IMG/VR virus record: IMGVR_UViG_3300012357_000006
Span: 1 to 56,462 of that record
Direction: 5' to 3' (one strand)
Source of the DNA: a virus
Length of the DNA: 56,462 nucleotides
Shown here: one piece after another, positions 6,557-13,148 of the stretch
Layout: each line of letters begins with the position of its first letter
How positions within the stretch are numbered: position 1 is the first letter of the stretch
The notes under the pieces: model-generated
Seen by the model: the letters and a program-made list of their open reading frames with translations, nothing else
Databases searched by the model: none
Told to the model about the DNA's origin: nothing
Program-made: the position numbers and the translations under genes

Positions 6557-6993
6557 CTTTGAGTAGGCGAGAGAAGCAAGCTGACTTTGACCGATGGGCG
6601 CATGAGTTGGACTATCGCTGCGAAAATCGCCCGGCTGTATTTCCGTTTCATCAAGAGAGTGGTAGGAATTTAACCGCTACCGAAAGTCGGATCATTCAAG
6701 AAAATCTTGTAAATCTTGATTTGCAATTCCTGGACCTGAAACTGTGCGCGAACCCTGAATGTCGATATCCGCTCGAAGATAACGGTGGATTTTATATTGC
6801 GGAACTTGGTTCTTGCTGCTGGCTCTGCCACGATATGGATTCGGCCTTGCGACAAACTAAACGAGGAACATTCTTCAGCACAATTTTAGAATGGTTTGAT
6901 GCGGCCCACAAACAATGGAAAGCTGATCTAGAGAAAGCAAAAGAAATTAAAAAAGGTGAGGACTCAGGACCCGGAGGCTTCAAAGGCTTTTGA
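6553..6993 (+). CDS. Hypothetical protein with a zinc-ribbon-like centre, 146 aa
   Basis: The middle has CANPEC and then CCWLCHD, two Cys-x2-4-Cys pairs separated by about 20 residues (around 68-95), which is a good zinc-ribbon pattern. The start at 6553 has GGAGGAAAG just upstream. The C-terminal quarter is Lys/Glu-rich and likely helical. The gene ends in a TGATG overlap with the next gene, which also carries a Cys-pair ribbon. The pair may be functionally related, but the family is unknown to me. Confidence 0.6.
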   Translation: MTLSRREKQADFDRWAHELDYRCENRPAVFPFHQESGRNLTATESRIIQENLVNLDLQFLDLKLCANPECRYPLEDNGGFYIAELGSCCWLCHDMDSALRQTKRGTFFSTILEWFDAAHKQWKADLEKAKEIKKGEDSGPGGFKGF

Positions 6994-7619
6994 TGCGAAT
7001 TCTCTGGAATGAAAATGAGAAACAATTCGAAGCACAGTTTAGTCAGGGCGACCAGTGGCAAAGTGATAAGGACCTTGCTGATGCCTCGGGATTTTCTACT
7101 GATGGACCTCCGGCGTGGATATGGCGCACTACGAAGGCTGCCACGCTCACGAAACTTCAGAAGACTTATCCTGCGGGAGTTTCGCCGGGCATTACGATCA
7201 CGAGAACCGCGCTGGATGCCTACAATCATTTACGAGCAATCGAAGAACGCGACGCCGAACTCCGAAAGTTTGCCAAAGAGCAAAAGAAACTCCAAAAGAA
7301 AGAACAAGAGCGCTCAAAGATTGCAGCACAACATGAAGAAGGGGACGAAATCGAGCCCGAGTATGAGCCGACATGCTATCGCGAAATCCCGGTTTACTGG
7401 ACGAGTAAAACAGAAATTACGCGGGCCGGTTTGCCCGGCGACATACTGGCACGATTTGTACGACACGAATCCTTCACCCATCAAGAATTATGGGCGAAAC
7501 CGATAGGCGTATGCACTATATGCGGCGACAATCTCTACTTCCCAGAGGAACCGCCAGTGTGTTTCTGGTGTGACGGTCTCGGTAAAGAAAAATTCTTTGA
7601 AGAACTACTTGACAACTGA
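6993..7619 (+). CDS. Hypothetical protein with coiled coil and C-terminal zinc ribbon, 208 aa
   Basis: ATG 6993 overlaps the previous stop (TGATG). The N-terminal third is a small alpha/beta region with several Trp. Residues of about 83-110 are a highly charged Lys/Glu/Gln coiled coil (ERDAELRKFAKEQKKLQKK). Near the end VCTICGDN and VCFWCDG give a CxxC-x15-CxxC ribbon. No enzyme motif is seen. The promoter of the tmRNA gene overlaps its last codons (TTGACA at 7609), so the two transcription units are directly abutted. Confidence 0.6.
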   Translation: MRILWNENEKQFEAQFSQGDQWQSDKDLADASGFSTDGPPAWIWRTTKAATLTKLQKTYPAGVSPGITITRTALDAYNHLRAIEERDAELRKFAKEQKKLQKKEQERSKIAAQHEEGDEIEPEYEPTCYREIPVYWTSKTEITRAGLPGDILARFVRHESFTHQELWAKPIGVCTICGDNLYFPEEPPVCFWCDGLGKEKFFEELLDN

Positions 7620-7637
7620 AGTGATTTTTGCTATATT
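7609..7637 (+). promoter_or_regulatory. Strong sigma70-type promoter of the tmRNA gene
   Basis: TTGACA (7609-7614), exactly 17 bases, TATATT (7632-7637). This is the best promoter in the window by consensus. It overlaps the end of the upstream gene and starts transcription near 7644, just ahead of the acceptor half of the permuted tmRNA. Confidence 0.75.
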
Positions 7638-7644
7638 CACGAAT

Positions 7645-8005
7645 ACAATGATTTCAAAAAGTCCAGTGGTGGAGGCGTATCAAACCGTGTTACCGGAGTT
7701 TCTGGCTTCTCCAGATTACGCATGTCAATATCCCATGGCTACTCAACTGGACGGGAGTTCGACTCTCCCCAGGTCCACCAATACCTTCTCGCTGAGAAGT
7801 TTTTCTGCGGGCCTGACCCGGCTTCGACAGATGAGATTAGTGGTGGGAGGCTCGTGCCGAGAATGGACACCTCGTATAAAAGTGTACCAAATCATAAAAG
7901 TCAACACCATGTTGGCTAAGGTGATTGGGTTTCTAAAGTCCCTGGTGCCGACGTTCGAGTCCTTCGATACGTTCGCGCCTGCGGCTTTGGCAGCCTAGTC
8001 GCCGG
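7645..8005 (+). ncRNA. ssrA: Circularly permuted (two-piece) tmRNA
   Basis: The order is inverted relative to a normal tmRNA. The acceptor half comes first and ends with a T arm (GGGAG/CTCCC around TTCGACT, 7753-7769) and an encoded CCA at 7778-7780. After a 28-base intervening segment (7781-7808), the coding half begins at 7809 with the tmRNA-specific 5' end (GGGCCTG, then GGCTTCGAC). GGGCCTG (7809-7815) pairs with CAGGTCC (7770-7776) over 7 bp with one G-U. TAGTGGTGGGA in the coding half pairs with TCCCATGGCTA in the acceptor half, forming helix P2 with one mismatch. GTGCCGAG...CCTCGTA matches the PK1 region. AAAAGTC precedes the resume codon, and the tag frame (7903-7998) ends AALAA then TAG. 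The 5' boundary is estimated from the promoter. No smpB is in the window. Confidence 0.9.
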
Positions 8006-8032
8006 GTGGGGCTGTCCAAAAGATGGCCCCAC
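8006..8032 (+). terminator. Hairpin at the end of the tmRNA gene
   Basis: GTGGGGCT (8006-8013) pairs with GGCCCCAC (8025-8032), an 8 bp stem with one G-U pair and an 11-base loop. It is followed by a weak T/A-rich run rather than a proper T tract, so it may be a modest terminator or a 3' end stabiliser/processing signal for the coding piece. Confidence 0.5.
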
Positions 8033-8051
8033 TTACTAATTAGGAGGTAAT

Positions 8052-8198
8052 ATGGCAGCGAAAAAGAAAGCAAAGAAGAAATCCACGGTGAAAACTCGCG
8101 AGGCGAAAAAGAAAGTTCTGGCAATATCTGCGCCTCCCTACGAGCCGGAACCGTTTGAAGGATTTGATGAAGATTTTGACGACGGCGGAGAAGCATGA
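8052..8198 (+). CDS. Small bipolar protein, basic head and acidic tail, 48 aa
   Basis: A strong ribosome site TAGGAGG lies 8 bases before ATG 8052, and the stop overlaps the next ATG (ATGA at 8195). The first half is nearly all Lys/Ala (AAKKKAKKK), the last third is Asp/Glu/Gly-rich (GFDEDFDDGGE). Such polar peptides often bind nucleic acid at one end and protein at the other. Function unknown. Confidence 0.6.
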   Translation: MAAKKKAKKKSTVKTREAKKKVLAISAPPYEPEPFEGFDEDFDDGGEA

Positions 8199-8620
8199 GC
8201 GTTCCCGGAGATACTCTCGTCAACCCGCAGTTAGCACAAGCATGGGATGATCTTCATACCATGGAGAAGGATCGTGATCGTTGGCGTCGAGCACTAAATG
8301 ACTGTACTCCTGGTGGGAGCGAATTTGCCAGAGACCCCAATTACTGTGTTGAGTGGGTCAAAAAGGCTCGACACAATCTTTGGGAATCGAATAAAAAGTT
8401 TGTTCTAGAAAATCGAAGGCTCCGCGAAATTCTTGCGGACTCCATCAAAGCATTTCGGCTTATCCGTGATGGTGCTGAAGGAACAGAAATTAGAACTTTG
8501 GCGCGTGATCTTGTCAATCAATTGGAGGAACTCAATGTCGGAAAAGGAAACTCTGCCCAAGCAACAGAGCCCAAACCCCGAGAAGCATCTTTTAATATCG
8601 CTCGGAAAGAGTCTGATTAG
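8195..8620 (+). CDS. Hypothetical helical protein, 141 aa
   Basis: Coupled to the gene before (ATGA) and overlapping the next start by 86 bases. The sequence is largely helical and charged, with two likely coiled-coil stretches: DLHTMEKDRDRWRRAL (about 19-35) and LENRRLREILADSIKAFRL (about 70-90). No Cys pairs, signal or enzyme motif. It resembles many phage helical hypothetical proteins of no known role. Confidence 0.55.
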   Translation: MSVPGDTLVNPQLAQAWDDLHTMEKDRDRWRRALNDCTPGGSEFARDPNYCVEWVKKARHNLWESNKKFVLENRRLREILADSIKAFRLIRDGAEGTEIRTLARDLVNQLEELNVGKGNSAQATEPKPREASFNIARKESD

Positions 8621-8717
8621 AATTGTCGGATATGGTGCTTTGGCATACATTGCTCCCATAGCTGCTGGCATTCTGATCACTGCCGAAGTCCTCGGCATCA
8701 TGGAGGAGTTAGTTTAA
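8535..8717 (+). CDS. Small membrane protein, 60 aa
   Basis: The ATG at 8535 has GGAGGAACT just upstream. An N-terminal polar region (Lys/Gln/Pro) is followed by a hydrophobic stretch of about 25 residues, IVGYGALAYIAPIAAGILIT, and a short acidic end, so it is a single-pass or hairpin inner-membrane protein. It overlaps the end of the 8195 gene in another frame. The stop overlaps the next ATG (TAATG). Function unknown; a membrane-directed early protein is possible. Confidence 0.55.
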   Translation: MSEKETLPKQQSPNPEKHLLISLGKSLIRIVGYGALAYIAPIAAGILITAEVLGIMEELV

Positions 8718-8902
8718 TGCCATCTAAATCCAGATCAAAATTTTGGGTAGGGCAAGTAATTTGTCTGCCAAAGGGTCCGTTGCAGCCACGTAATCGCTAC
8801 GGAAAAATACAGAGAATTGATGACACGGCCATCCAGACAACTGATGGTTATTGGTACAAACCACAAGTACGACCCCTTACCAAACATGAGATGAACAAAT
8901 GA
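8717..8902 (+). CDS. Small basic beta-barrel-like protein, 61 aa
   Basis: Begins at a TAATG overlap and ends at an ATGA overlap with the receiver-like gene. The pattern FWVGQVICLPKGPLQPRNRYGKIQRI, with alternating hydrophobic residues and Gly turns, looks like a small SH3-type barrel, as in KOW-like or Mu-Gam-tail-like RNA/DNA binders. Similar barrels occur at 14897 and 15136. No specific family recognised. Confidence 0.5.
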   Translation: MPSKSRSKFWVGQVICLPKGPLQPRNRYGKIQRIDDTAIQTTDGYWYKPQVRPLTKHEMNK

Positions 8903-9303
8903 CGAAACCAGTTATTCAAATTCGAAAGGGCGGTCGCGTCTATATCGTCGAGGATAATGAAGAGCGCATCAAATGGTTTCTCGAAAAAATGCCGCATGAG
9001 ATTGTCTACCATCAGGCAGACCCTGATCTAGCGGTTGACCATTTACGAGTGATGGTTCCAGAGATGTTTGATGCTATTTTCCTGGACTTCGATCTCGGGC
9101 CGGGAAATGTGAAAAATTCGACTATCAATTCGATACCAGTTGTCGATTTCCTGAATGGCCGACTGACGACGCGACGGTCCCAACGGGTTATTGTAATCCA
9201 CTCTTGCAATGAGCCGGGAGCATTTTGGATGAACACAATACTACCCGGCGCGACTCGACTGCCATTCGGCGAATTCGACATTCAGGAGATGAGCAATGAA
9301 TGA
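8899..9303 (+). CDS. Receiver-like protein, cyclic-phosphate-processing receiver (cPPR) type
   Basis: The 134-residue protein has a response-regulator-like fold: VYIVEDNEERIKWF at the start with the acidic pair Glu18/Asp19, then IFLDFDLG with Asp63 at the end of strand 3, then VIVIHSCNEPGAFWM. The last motif (HS-x-N-x2-G-x3-M) and the LDxDLG form are typical of the cPPR branch, predicted by comparative genomics to act on 2',3'-cyclic phosphate ends of RNA rather than in two-component signalling. There is no output domain and no histidine kinase nearby. With the RNA ligase at 1388 it suggests RNA-end repair, but this activity is a prediction for the family. Confidence 0.65.
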   Translation: MTKPVIQIRKGGRVYIVEDNEERIKWFLEKMPHEIVYHQADPDLAVDHLRVMVPEMFDAIFLDFDLGPGNVKNSTINSIPVVDFLNGRLTTRRSQRVIVIHSCNEPGAFWMNTILPGATRLPFGEFDIQEMSNE

Positions 9304-9442
9304 ACATATGAACGAAAAAATTTCACGACGAAATGAAATTTGCAGTGATCTCAGTTGGCCTTACGTTAAGGACGTAAATCCGATAGAGTCCATATCATTT
9401 AAGGACTGGTTTCAACCCATTTGGGACGAATTTCAAAGTTAG
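9296..9442 (+). CDS. Small hypothetical protein, 48 aa
   Basis: ATG 9296 has AGGAG 8 bases upstream and overlaps the end of the receiver gene by 8 bases; the frame ends at TAG 9442. The protein is polar and Trp-containing (LSWPYVKDV, FKDWFQPIWDEF). Nothing else can be said from sequence. A strong ribosome site for the next gene overlaps its end. Confidence 0.5.
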   Translation: MNEHMNEKISRRNEICSDLSWPYVKDVNPIESISFKDWFQPIWDEFQS

Positions 9443-9451
9443 GAGAAAACA

Positions 9452-9682
9452 ATGGAGAATCTCGAACAGTTGTTAAATCTAGTGAGTCAGCTTCAAGATA
9501 ATTCCGATACATTCCATCGTATTCGAACTGTCTATCCCAATGCCCGCAAGGAATTTGATGCGTTGAAAGCAGCAGGTGTCGAAGTGAAAATCGAGCAGGT
9601 CGAGCACGTCACCGTCGTCAAATCGAAATCAAAACGCGGCGGATATCGGCCCCGAACGAAGAAATCATCTCAATCCGAATAG
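9452..9682 (+). CDS. Small protein with helical N-terminus and basic tail, 76 aa
   Basis: AGGAGAA precedes the ATG by 7 bases. The first 45 residues form a likely coiled coil (LEQLLNLVSQLQ..., FDALKAAGVEV); a short beta stretch VEHVTVVK follows; the C-terminus is very basic (KSKSKRGGYRPRTKKS), a common nucleic-acid-binding tail. It is followed after 8 bases by another protein starting MRKKK. No family recognised. Confidence 0.6.
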   Translation: MENLEQLLNLVSQLQDNSDTFHRIRTVYPNARKEFDALKAAGVEVKIEQVEHVTVVKSKSKRGGYRPRTKKSSQSE

Positions 9683-9690
9683 GAGAAATC

Positions 9691-10275
9691 ATGCGTAAAA
9701 AGAAAGTTGAAACAGCAGTAGCATCACAAGGAGTAGAACTTCCTGAAAAGCACGGTGGGAAGACAGAAGAGACCCCAACTCCGACAGCAACGGTAACCTT
9801 TACCCCGGTATCTGACGGCGTGATCGACCTGGACCCTACAACGGGACAATTTCCGCACGTTCATGGAGCCGGTGCAGGAGCCGCCAGCGGGAACGGCGGC
9901 GTAGTAACGGGAAAAACTGAATATCACGTTGAGAATCATGTCGGCGAAACTGTCGTGCTTCGACCCGGCCAGCATGCAGTATCCCTTGCATCTCAAAAAG
10001 TCGGCTCCTATGTTGCCGAACAAGCACAGAAGGGAGCTACAATTACTGTAACACCGAAGAGAAAATATACGAAGCACATTCGCGTCGGTACAAAGCAAAC
10101 AGTCACACCTACTTTCGTTGACCGTGCTGCAATCCGTGCGGCGCGTATTCAGATTTTTGTTGGCTATGTTGACGGAAAAATTAATTTTACCGAAGCGGCG
10201 CATAAGGATGATCAATTCCGTAATCTCGATGCTGTTGCGAAAGAAATCGAGGAAGGCACGACGGGTGGAAAATAG
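9691..10275 (+). CDS. Hypothetical protein, 194 aa
   Basis: AGGAGAAATC precedes the ATG. The N-terminal half is low-complexity, Thr/Pro/Gly/Ala-rich (TEETPTPTATVTFTP, then GAGAGAASGNGG), typical of an unstructured linker; the middle carries a beta-like segment (TVVLRPGQHAV); the C-terminal third is basic then acidic-helical. No domain recognised. An IS1595-type DDE domain starts 20 bases after its stop, so the region downstream has been rearranged; this gene itself looks complete. Confidence 0.55.
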   Translation: MRKKKVETAVASQGVELPEKHGGKTEETPTPTATVTFTPVSDGVIDLDPTTGQFPHVHGAGAGAASGNGGVVTGKTEYHVENHVGETVVLRPGQHAVSLASQKVGSYVAEQAQKGATITVTPKRKYTKHIRVGTKQTVTPTFVDRAAIRAARIQIFVGYVDGKINFTEAAHKDDQFRNLDAVAKEIEEGTTGGK

Positions 10276-10295
10276 GGGAACTATCCACTTGACTC

Positions 10296-10877
10296 GTGGA
10301 TGAGACTTATTTGAGCGGAAGAGAGGATAGTCGGCATATGTGGGACCGAATCCATAAGCCGAGAGAACGGTCAGAGAAAGCAGCCGTCATCGGGTTGCGG
10401 GAACGTGGCGGGAATGTCGTGGCTCAAGTGATCCAAAGCACGGGCGGTCGGGAGTTGCGAGCAGCGATTCACAAGAACGTGGCGGCAGGTTCTCGAATCA
10501 TGACCGACGATTTTGGAAGTTACGTTGCTTTGAAACGAGAGGGGTTTGAGCACGAATCCGTGAAGCACATCACTGGAGAATATGTTCGTGGCGATGTCCA
10601 CACAAATTCAATTGAGAGTGTTTGGGCAGTGATGAAGAGGGGATTGCATGGGGTCTATCATCATGCCAGCAAGAAGCATCTCGGACGCTATGTGAATGAA
10701 TTTACATTTCGGCTCAATGCGGGCCGAGTGCAGCGGCATACTTTCGAGAGATTGGATAGTTTCGTGGATGTTGTTGTAGGAAAGAGAATTACATATGAGC
10801 AACTTACAAAGGAGACTATTGGAAAATGGGGTCATTCAATATCACCTATCACTCCACTACACTTGGAAAGTCGATAA
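10296..10877 (+). CDS. IS1595-family (ISXO2-like) transposase, DDE domain only
   Basis: The frame opens right after a TGA (10290-10292) with GTG 10296 and the motif VDETYLSG, which in full-length ISXO2-type transposases sits well over 100 residues into the protein. The catalytic residues are present: Asp2 in VDETY, Asp71 in MTDDFGSY, Glu107 in HTNSIESVW; so are GEYVRGDVHTN and HLGRYVNEFTFRLN. The zinc-ribbon and helix-turn-helix N-terminus is absent, there is no good ribosome site (GGGGAA is about 17 bases away), and the last 52 bases overlap the next gene. I see no terminal inverted repeats or target duplication. It is either an insertion remnant or a catalytic domain kept by the phage. Confidence 0.8.
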   Translation: MDETYLSGREDSRHMWDRIHKPRERSEKAAVIGLRERGGNVVAQVIQSTGGRELRAAIHKNVAAGSRIMTDDFGSYVALKREGFEHESVKHITGEYVRGDVHTNSIESVWAVMKRGLHGVYHHASKKHLGRYVNEFTFRLNAGRVQRHTFERLDSFVDVVVGKRITYEQLTKETIGKWGHSISPITPLHLESR

Positions 10878-11395
10878 CTCGGCCCTTTGAAGGTGCCGAT
10901 GAAAAAGATGCTCAAATCAAATTCCTCGCCGCATGGCCAGGCATACGTACAGAGCAAATTCAAACCGTCGAAAGAGCCGCTCCTCAGCAGAAGCCATTGC
11001 AAATTGTTTGGAGAGATAAGCGAACAGGCGAAGAATTTATTGCCCGTCAAGATTATATTGAAAAATTACCAACTGTTCTTCGACAAGGGAAAGCGTCCGT
11101 AATGCTAGTTAAGGATGTCTTACTAGCGATGGGGTTTAAGGATAGCGAAGCGAATCGTCGGCAACTTCGCTTTGCCAAGGCATATTTGGTTGCCGAAAAA
11201 GACATTCCAATTTGTTCCGTCCGATCACTAGACGGAGGGTACTTCCTAGCAACCGACGCCAGTGACTTGTTCGGGGATGCAGATGCTTATCGTGCTCAGG
11301 CGGAAGGTATGATTCGTGCCGCAGAAGAATTAGAGGCTCTTGCTCATCGGATATTTTCAAAAGAGGTAGCATATGAGACCACTCTACAAAATTAA
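10826..11395 (+). CDS. Winged-helix-like DNA-binding protein, 189 aa
   Basis: AAGGAG lies 10 bases before the ATG. The N-terminal 50 residues are a small beta-rich segment (FNITYHSTTLGKSITRPF). Residues of about 90-145 have the pattern of a phage winged helix: VKDVLLAMGFKDSEANRRQL, then IPICSVRSLDGGYFLAT, the PICS...GGYFLAT wing being quite typical. A helical C-terminus follows. It overlaps the ABC/GNAT gene by 23 bases, so the two are probably made together, and it may direct that protein to DNA or regulate the unit. Its exact target is unknown. Confidence 0.6.
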   Translation: MGSFNITYHSTTLGKSITRPFEGADEKDAQIKFLAAWPGIRTEQIQTVERAAPQQKPLQIVWRDKRTGEEFIARQDYIEKLPTVLRQGKASVMLVKDVLLAMGFKDSEANRRQLRFAKAYLVAEKDIPICSVRSLDGGYFLATDASDLFGDADAYRAQAEGMIRAAEELEALAHRIFSKEVAYETTLQN

Positions 11396-12593
11396 GGTAA
11401 AGACTGATACGTTTACCGATGAAGTTGCCAAAGCATTAGATTATGCTTTCATAGGAGAGTCCGTCTTTGAAGGTTGGGAAAAGCCAGAAGTGCCGTCGGA
11501 CTTCAAAATAGGCTTGATTCTAGGCCCGAGCGGAAGCGGAAAAACTTTGCTTCTGAGACAATTCGGAACGGAAGCCCAACCAGAATGGAGCGACACAAAA
11601 GCGATTGTCTCCCATTTTTCGACTCCGGCTGAAGCCATAGATCGCTTAATGGCGGTGGGGCTTAACTCCGTCCCCTCATGGTGCAAACCGTTTCATGTTT
11701 TATCTAACGGCGAGCAGTTTCGGGCAAACCTTGCTCGTAAACTGGAGAATGGAGCGGTCATAGACGAATATACATCGGTGATTGATAGGAACGTAGCAAA
11801 GGCTGCGTCGGTTGCCGTACGTCGTTATGTCGATAATCAGAATTTTCATGGGTTGGTTTTCGCTTCCTGCCACTATGATATTTTAGAATGGTTGCGTCCC
11901 GACTGGTATTTTGATACGGTGACAGGAATTTTGCACGATGGGAGGTCACTTCGGCGGCCAAAAATCAAACTCCGACTCTATCCGTGCCAACGTAGTATCT
12001 GGCCCATGTTTGCGAGTCATCACTATTTGACTCCCGATCTGAATCAGTCGTGCCATTCCTATTTGGCAACTGCTCAGTTTGGGGAACAGGCGGAAACAAT
12101 AGTCGGTTTCGTTTCTAGTATAGCACAACCGATAGGTGGACGGAATTGTGCGGATTGCGGACACGGGCATGTAGATAAGGACTGTGGGAAAACGCCGGTC
12201 AGTAAAGGGTGTAAATGTAAGAACTTCAAATTCCAAAGGGGGTCGGACGAACGCAAGGCATATCGAGAACACCGCACTGTAGTATTACCTGACTTTCAGG
12301 GGTTAGGAATCGGACCAAGAATTTCGGACACTATCGCCCAATTCTATCTTGACCAGGGAAAAAGATATTTTTCAAAAACAGCACATGTTCGCTTCGGGGG
12401 TTACAGAGACAAGAAAAACTCGGGGTGGATACCCACCTGCAAATATCGTAAAGAGCGACTGGATATAAGTGATAAGACAAAGAGAGACAAAGCCGCTAAA
12501 GAAGAGGGTCATAAAGCACTCTTTAGTGATTATCATGGGGATAGTAAAAGAATTTGTTACAGTCACGAATTTGTGGGCAAGGAGGCCGCATGA
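11373..12593 (+). CDS. ABC-type ATPase fused to a GNAT acetyltransferase-like domain
   Basis: Residues 45-170 are an ABC ATPase: Walker A GPSGSGKT (51-58), signature LSNGEQ (110-115), Walker B GAVIDE (127-132) and an H-loop His167 in ASCHYD. No transporter partner exists. From about 195 a GNAT-like fold begins, with IVGFVSS in the central strand region and VVLPDFQGLGIGPRISD (303-319), the acetyl-CoA-binding QGLGIG loop. Between them (259-282) lies a Cys/His-rich insert with CADCGHGH and CKC, a likely zinc site. RYFSKTAHVRFGG follows. This architecture recurs in phages; Mom of phage Mu is a distant GNAT relative that modifies adenine, so base modification is one hypothesis. Confidence 0.8.
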   Translation: MRPLYKIKVKTDTFTDEVAKALDYAFIGESVFEGWEKPEVPSDFKIGLILGPSGSGKTLLLRQFGTEAQPEWSDTKAIVSHFSTPAEAIDRLMAVGLNSVPSWCKPFHVLSNGEQFRANLARKLENGAVIDEYTSVIDRNVAKAASVAVRRYVDNQNFHGLVFASCHYDILEWLRPDWYFDTVTGILHDGRSLRRPKIKLRLYPCQRSIWPMFASHHYLTPDLNQSCHSYLATAQFGEQAETIVGFVSSIAQPIGGRNCADCGHGHVDKDCGKTPVSKGCKCKNFKFQRGSDERKAYREHRTVVLPDFQGLGIGPRISDTIAQFYLDQGKRYFSKTAHVRFGGYRDKKNSGWIPTCKYRKERLDISDKTKRDKAAKEEGHKALFSDYHGDSKRICYSHEFVGKEAA

Positions 12594-13024
12594 GTAAGGA
12601 TGCGGAACAAGTTGTAGCGGCGGCAAAAAAGGATTTGCAAGTAGCATGGGATGATTGTCAGAAGTCTGAAAAACGGTGTCTAGACTTCGGTCGAAAATGC
12701 TACGACTGGCAAGAAAAACTTCGAGAAGTTCACGTTCCGATAACTAAAATTTGGGGCGACCTGAATATCCCGAGGCAGAATGCCTATCGCTGGATTCAGG
12801 CTCATCTTGAAGCGGAGGGGCTAAAGCCTGCCCGCCCGGTCCGGGCAAAAACTAACGCCGATATAATTGGTGCCCTTACCACTCGTCTAGAAAGCATAAG
12901 AACTGCTATCGAGAGGGTAGAAGAAGATTGGTCCGGTTGGGTTAAGATGTGTCCTAAAGAAATGAAAGTTTTGAGAGAAACTATCAAAGAAGTCGGAGAA
13001 TATCTTTCGGAATTTGAAGAATAA
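12590..13024 (+). CDS. Helical protein with a predicted helix-turn-helix, 144 aa
   Basis: ATG 12590 overlaps the ABC/GNAT stop (ATGA) and has AAGGAGG upstream. An N-terminal coiled coil (about 1-45) precedes VPITKIWGDLNIPRQNAYRWIQAHLE (about 50-75), which reads as a helix-turn-helix. A second helical region ends the protein (LESIRTAIERVEEDW, KVLRETIKEVGEYL). It is the last gene before the integrase, and an 8 bp inverted repeat lies in the promoter between them, so it may regulate integration. That link is inferred from position. Confidence 0.6.
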   Translation: MSKDAEQVVAAAKKDLQVAWDDCQKSEKRCLDFGRKCYDWQEKLREVHVPITKIWGDLNIPRQNAYRWIQAHLEAEGLKPARPVRAKTNADIIGALTTRLESIRTAIERVEEDWSGWVKMCPKEMKVLRETIKEVGEYLSEFEE

Positions 13025-13100
13025 AGTTATTCAATTCAACGGTATATGATAGGCATTGAGGTTGAAAGGGCCGAAATCGAGGGACTCAAGTGGATAATTC

Positions 13101-13136
13101 CCGAAAATAGGACTTGACAGGACATTTCATTTTCGG
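13101..13136 (+). repeat. Inverted repeat around the integrase -35 box
   Basis: CCGAAAAT (13101-13108) and its exact reverse complement ATTTTCGG (13129-13136) flank the TTGACA box; the right arm ends immediately before the -10 box. Placement is that of an operator, or of an integrase/excisionase arm site. Confidence 0.6.
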
Positions 13137-13142
13137 TAGGAT
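13114..13142 (+). promoter_or_regulatory. Integrase promoter, predicted leaderless
   Basis: TTGACA (13114-13119), 17 bases, TAGGAT (13137-13142). The integrase ATG starts 7 bases after the last -10 base, so the transcript should begin at or next to the start codon; no Shine-Dalgarno sequence is present. Geometry matches the promoter at 431-460. The 124 bases between the upstream gene and the integrase hold nothing else that I can identify. Confidence 0.7.
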
Positions 13143-13148
13143 TGGGGC

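Noticed and set aside
7570-7998. A 142-residue frame ending in APAALAA
   Set aside because: Only the last 31 codons are meaningful, as the tmRNA tag; the upstream part overlaps the structured acceptor half of the RNA and has no ribosome site.
10275-10880. Complete insertion sequence around the DDE domain
   Set aside because: No terminal inverted repeats or target duplication could be recognised, and the N-terminal transposase half is missing.
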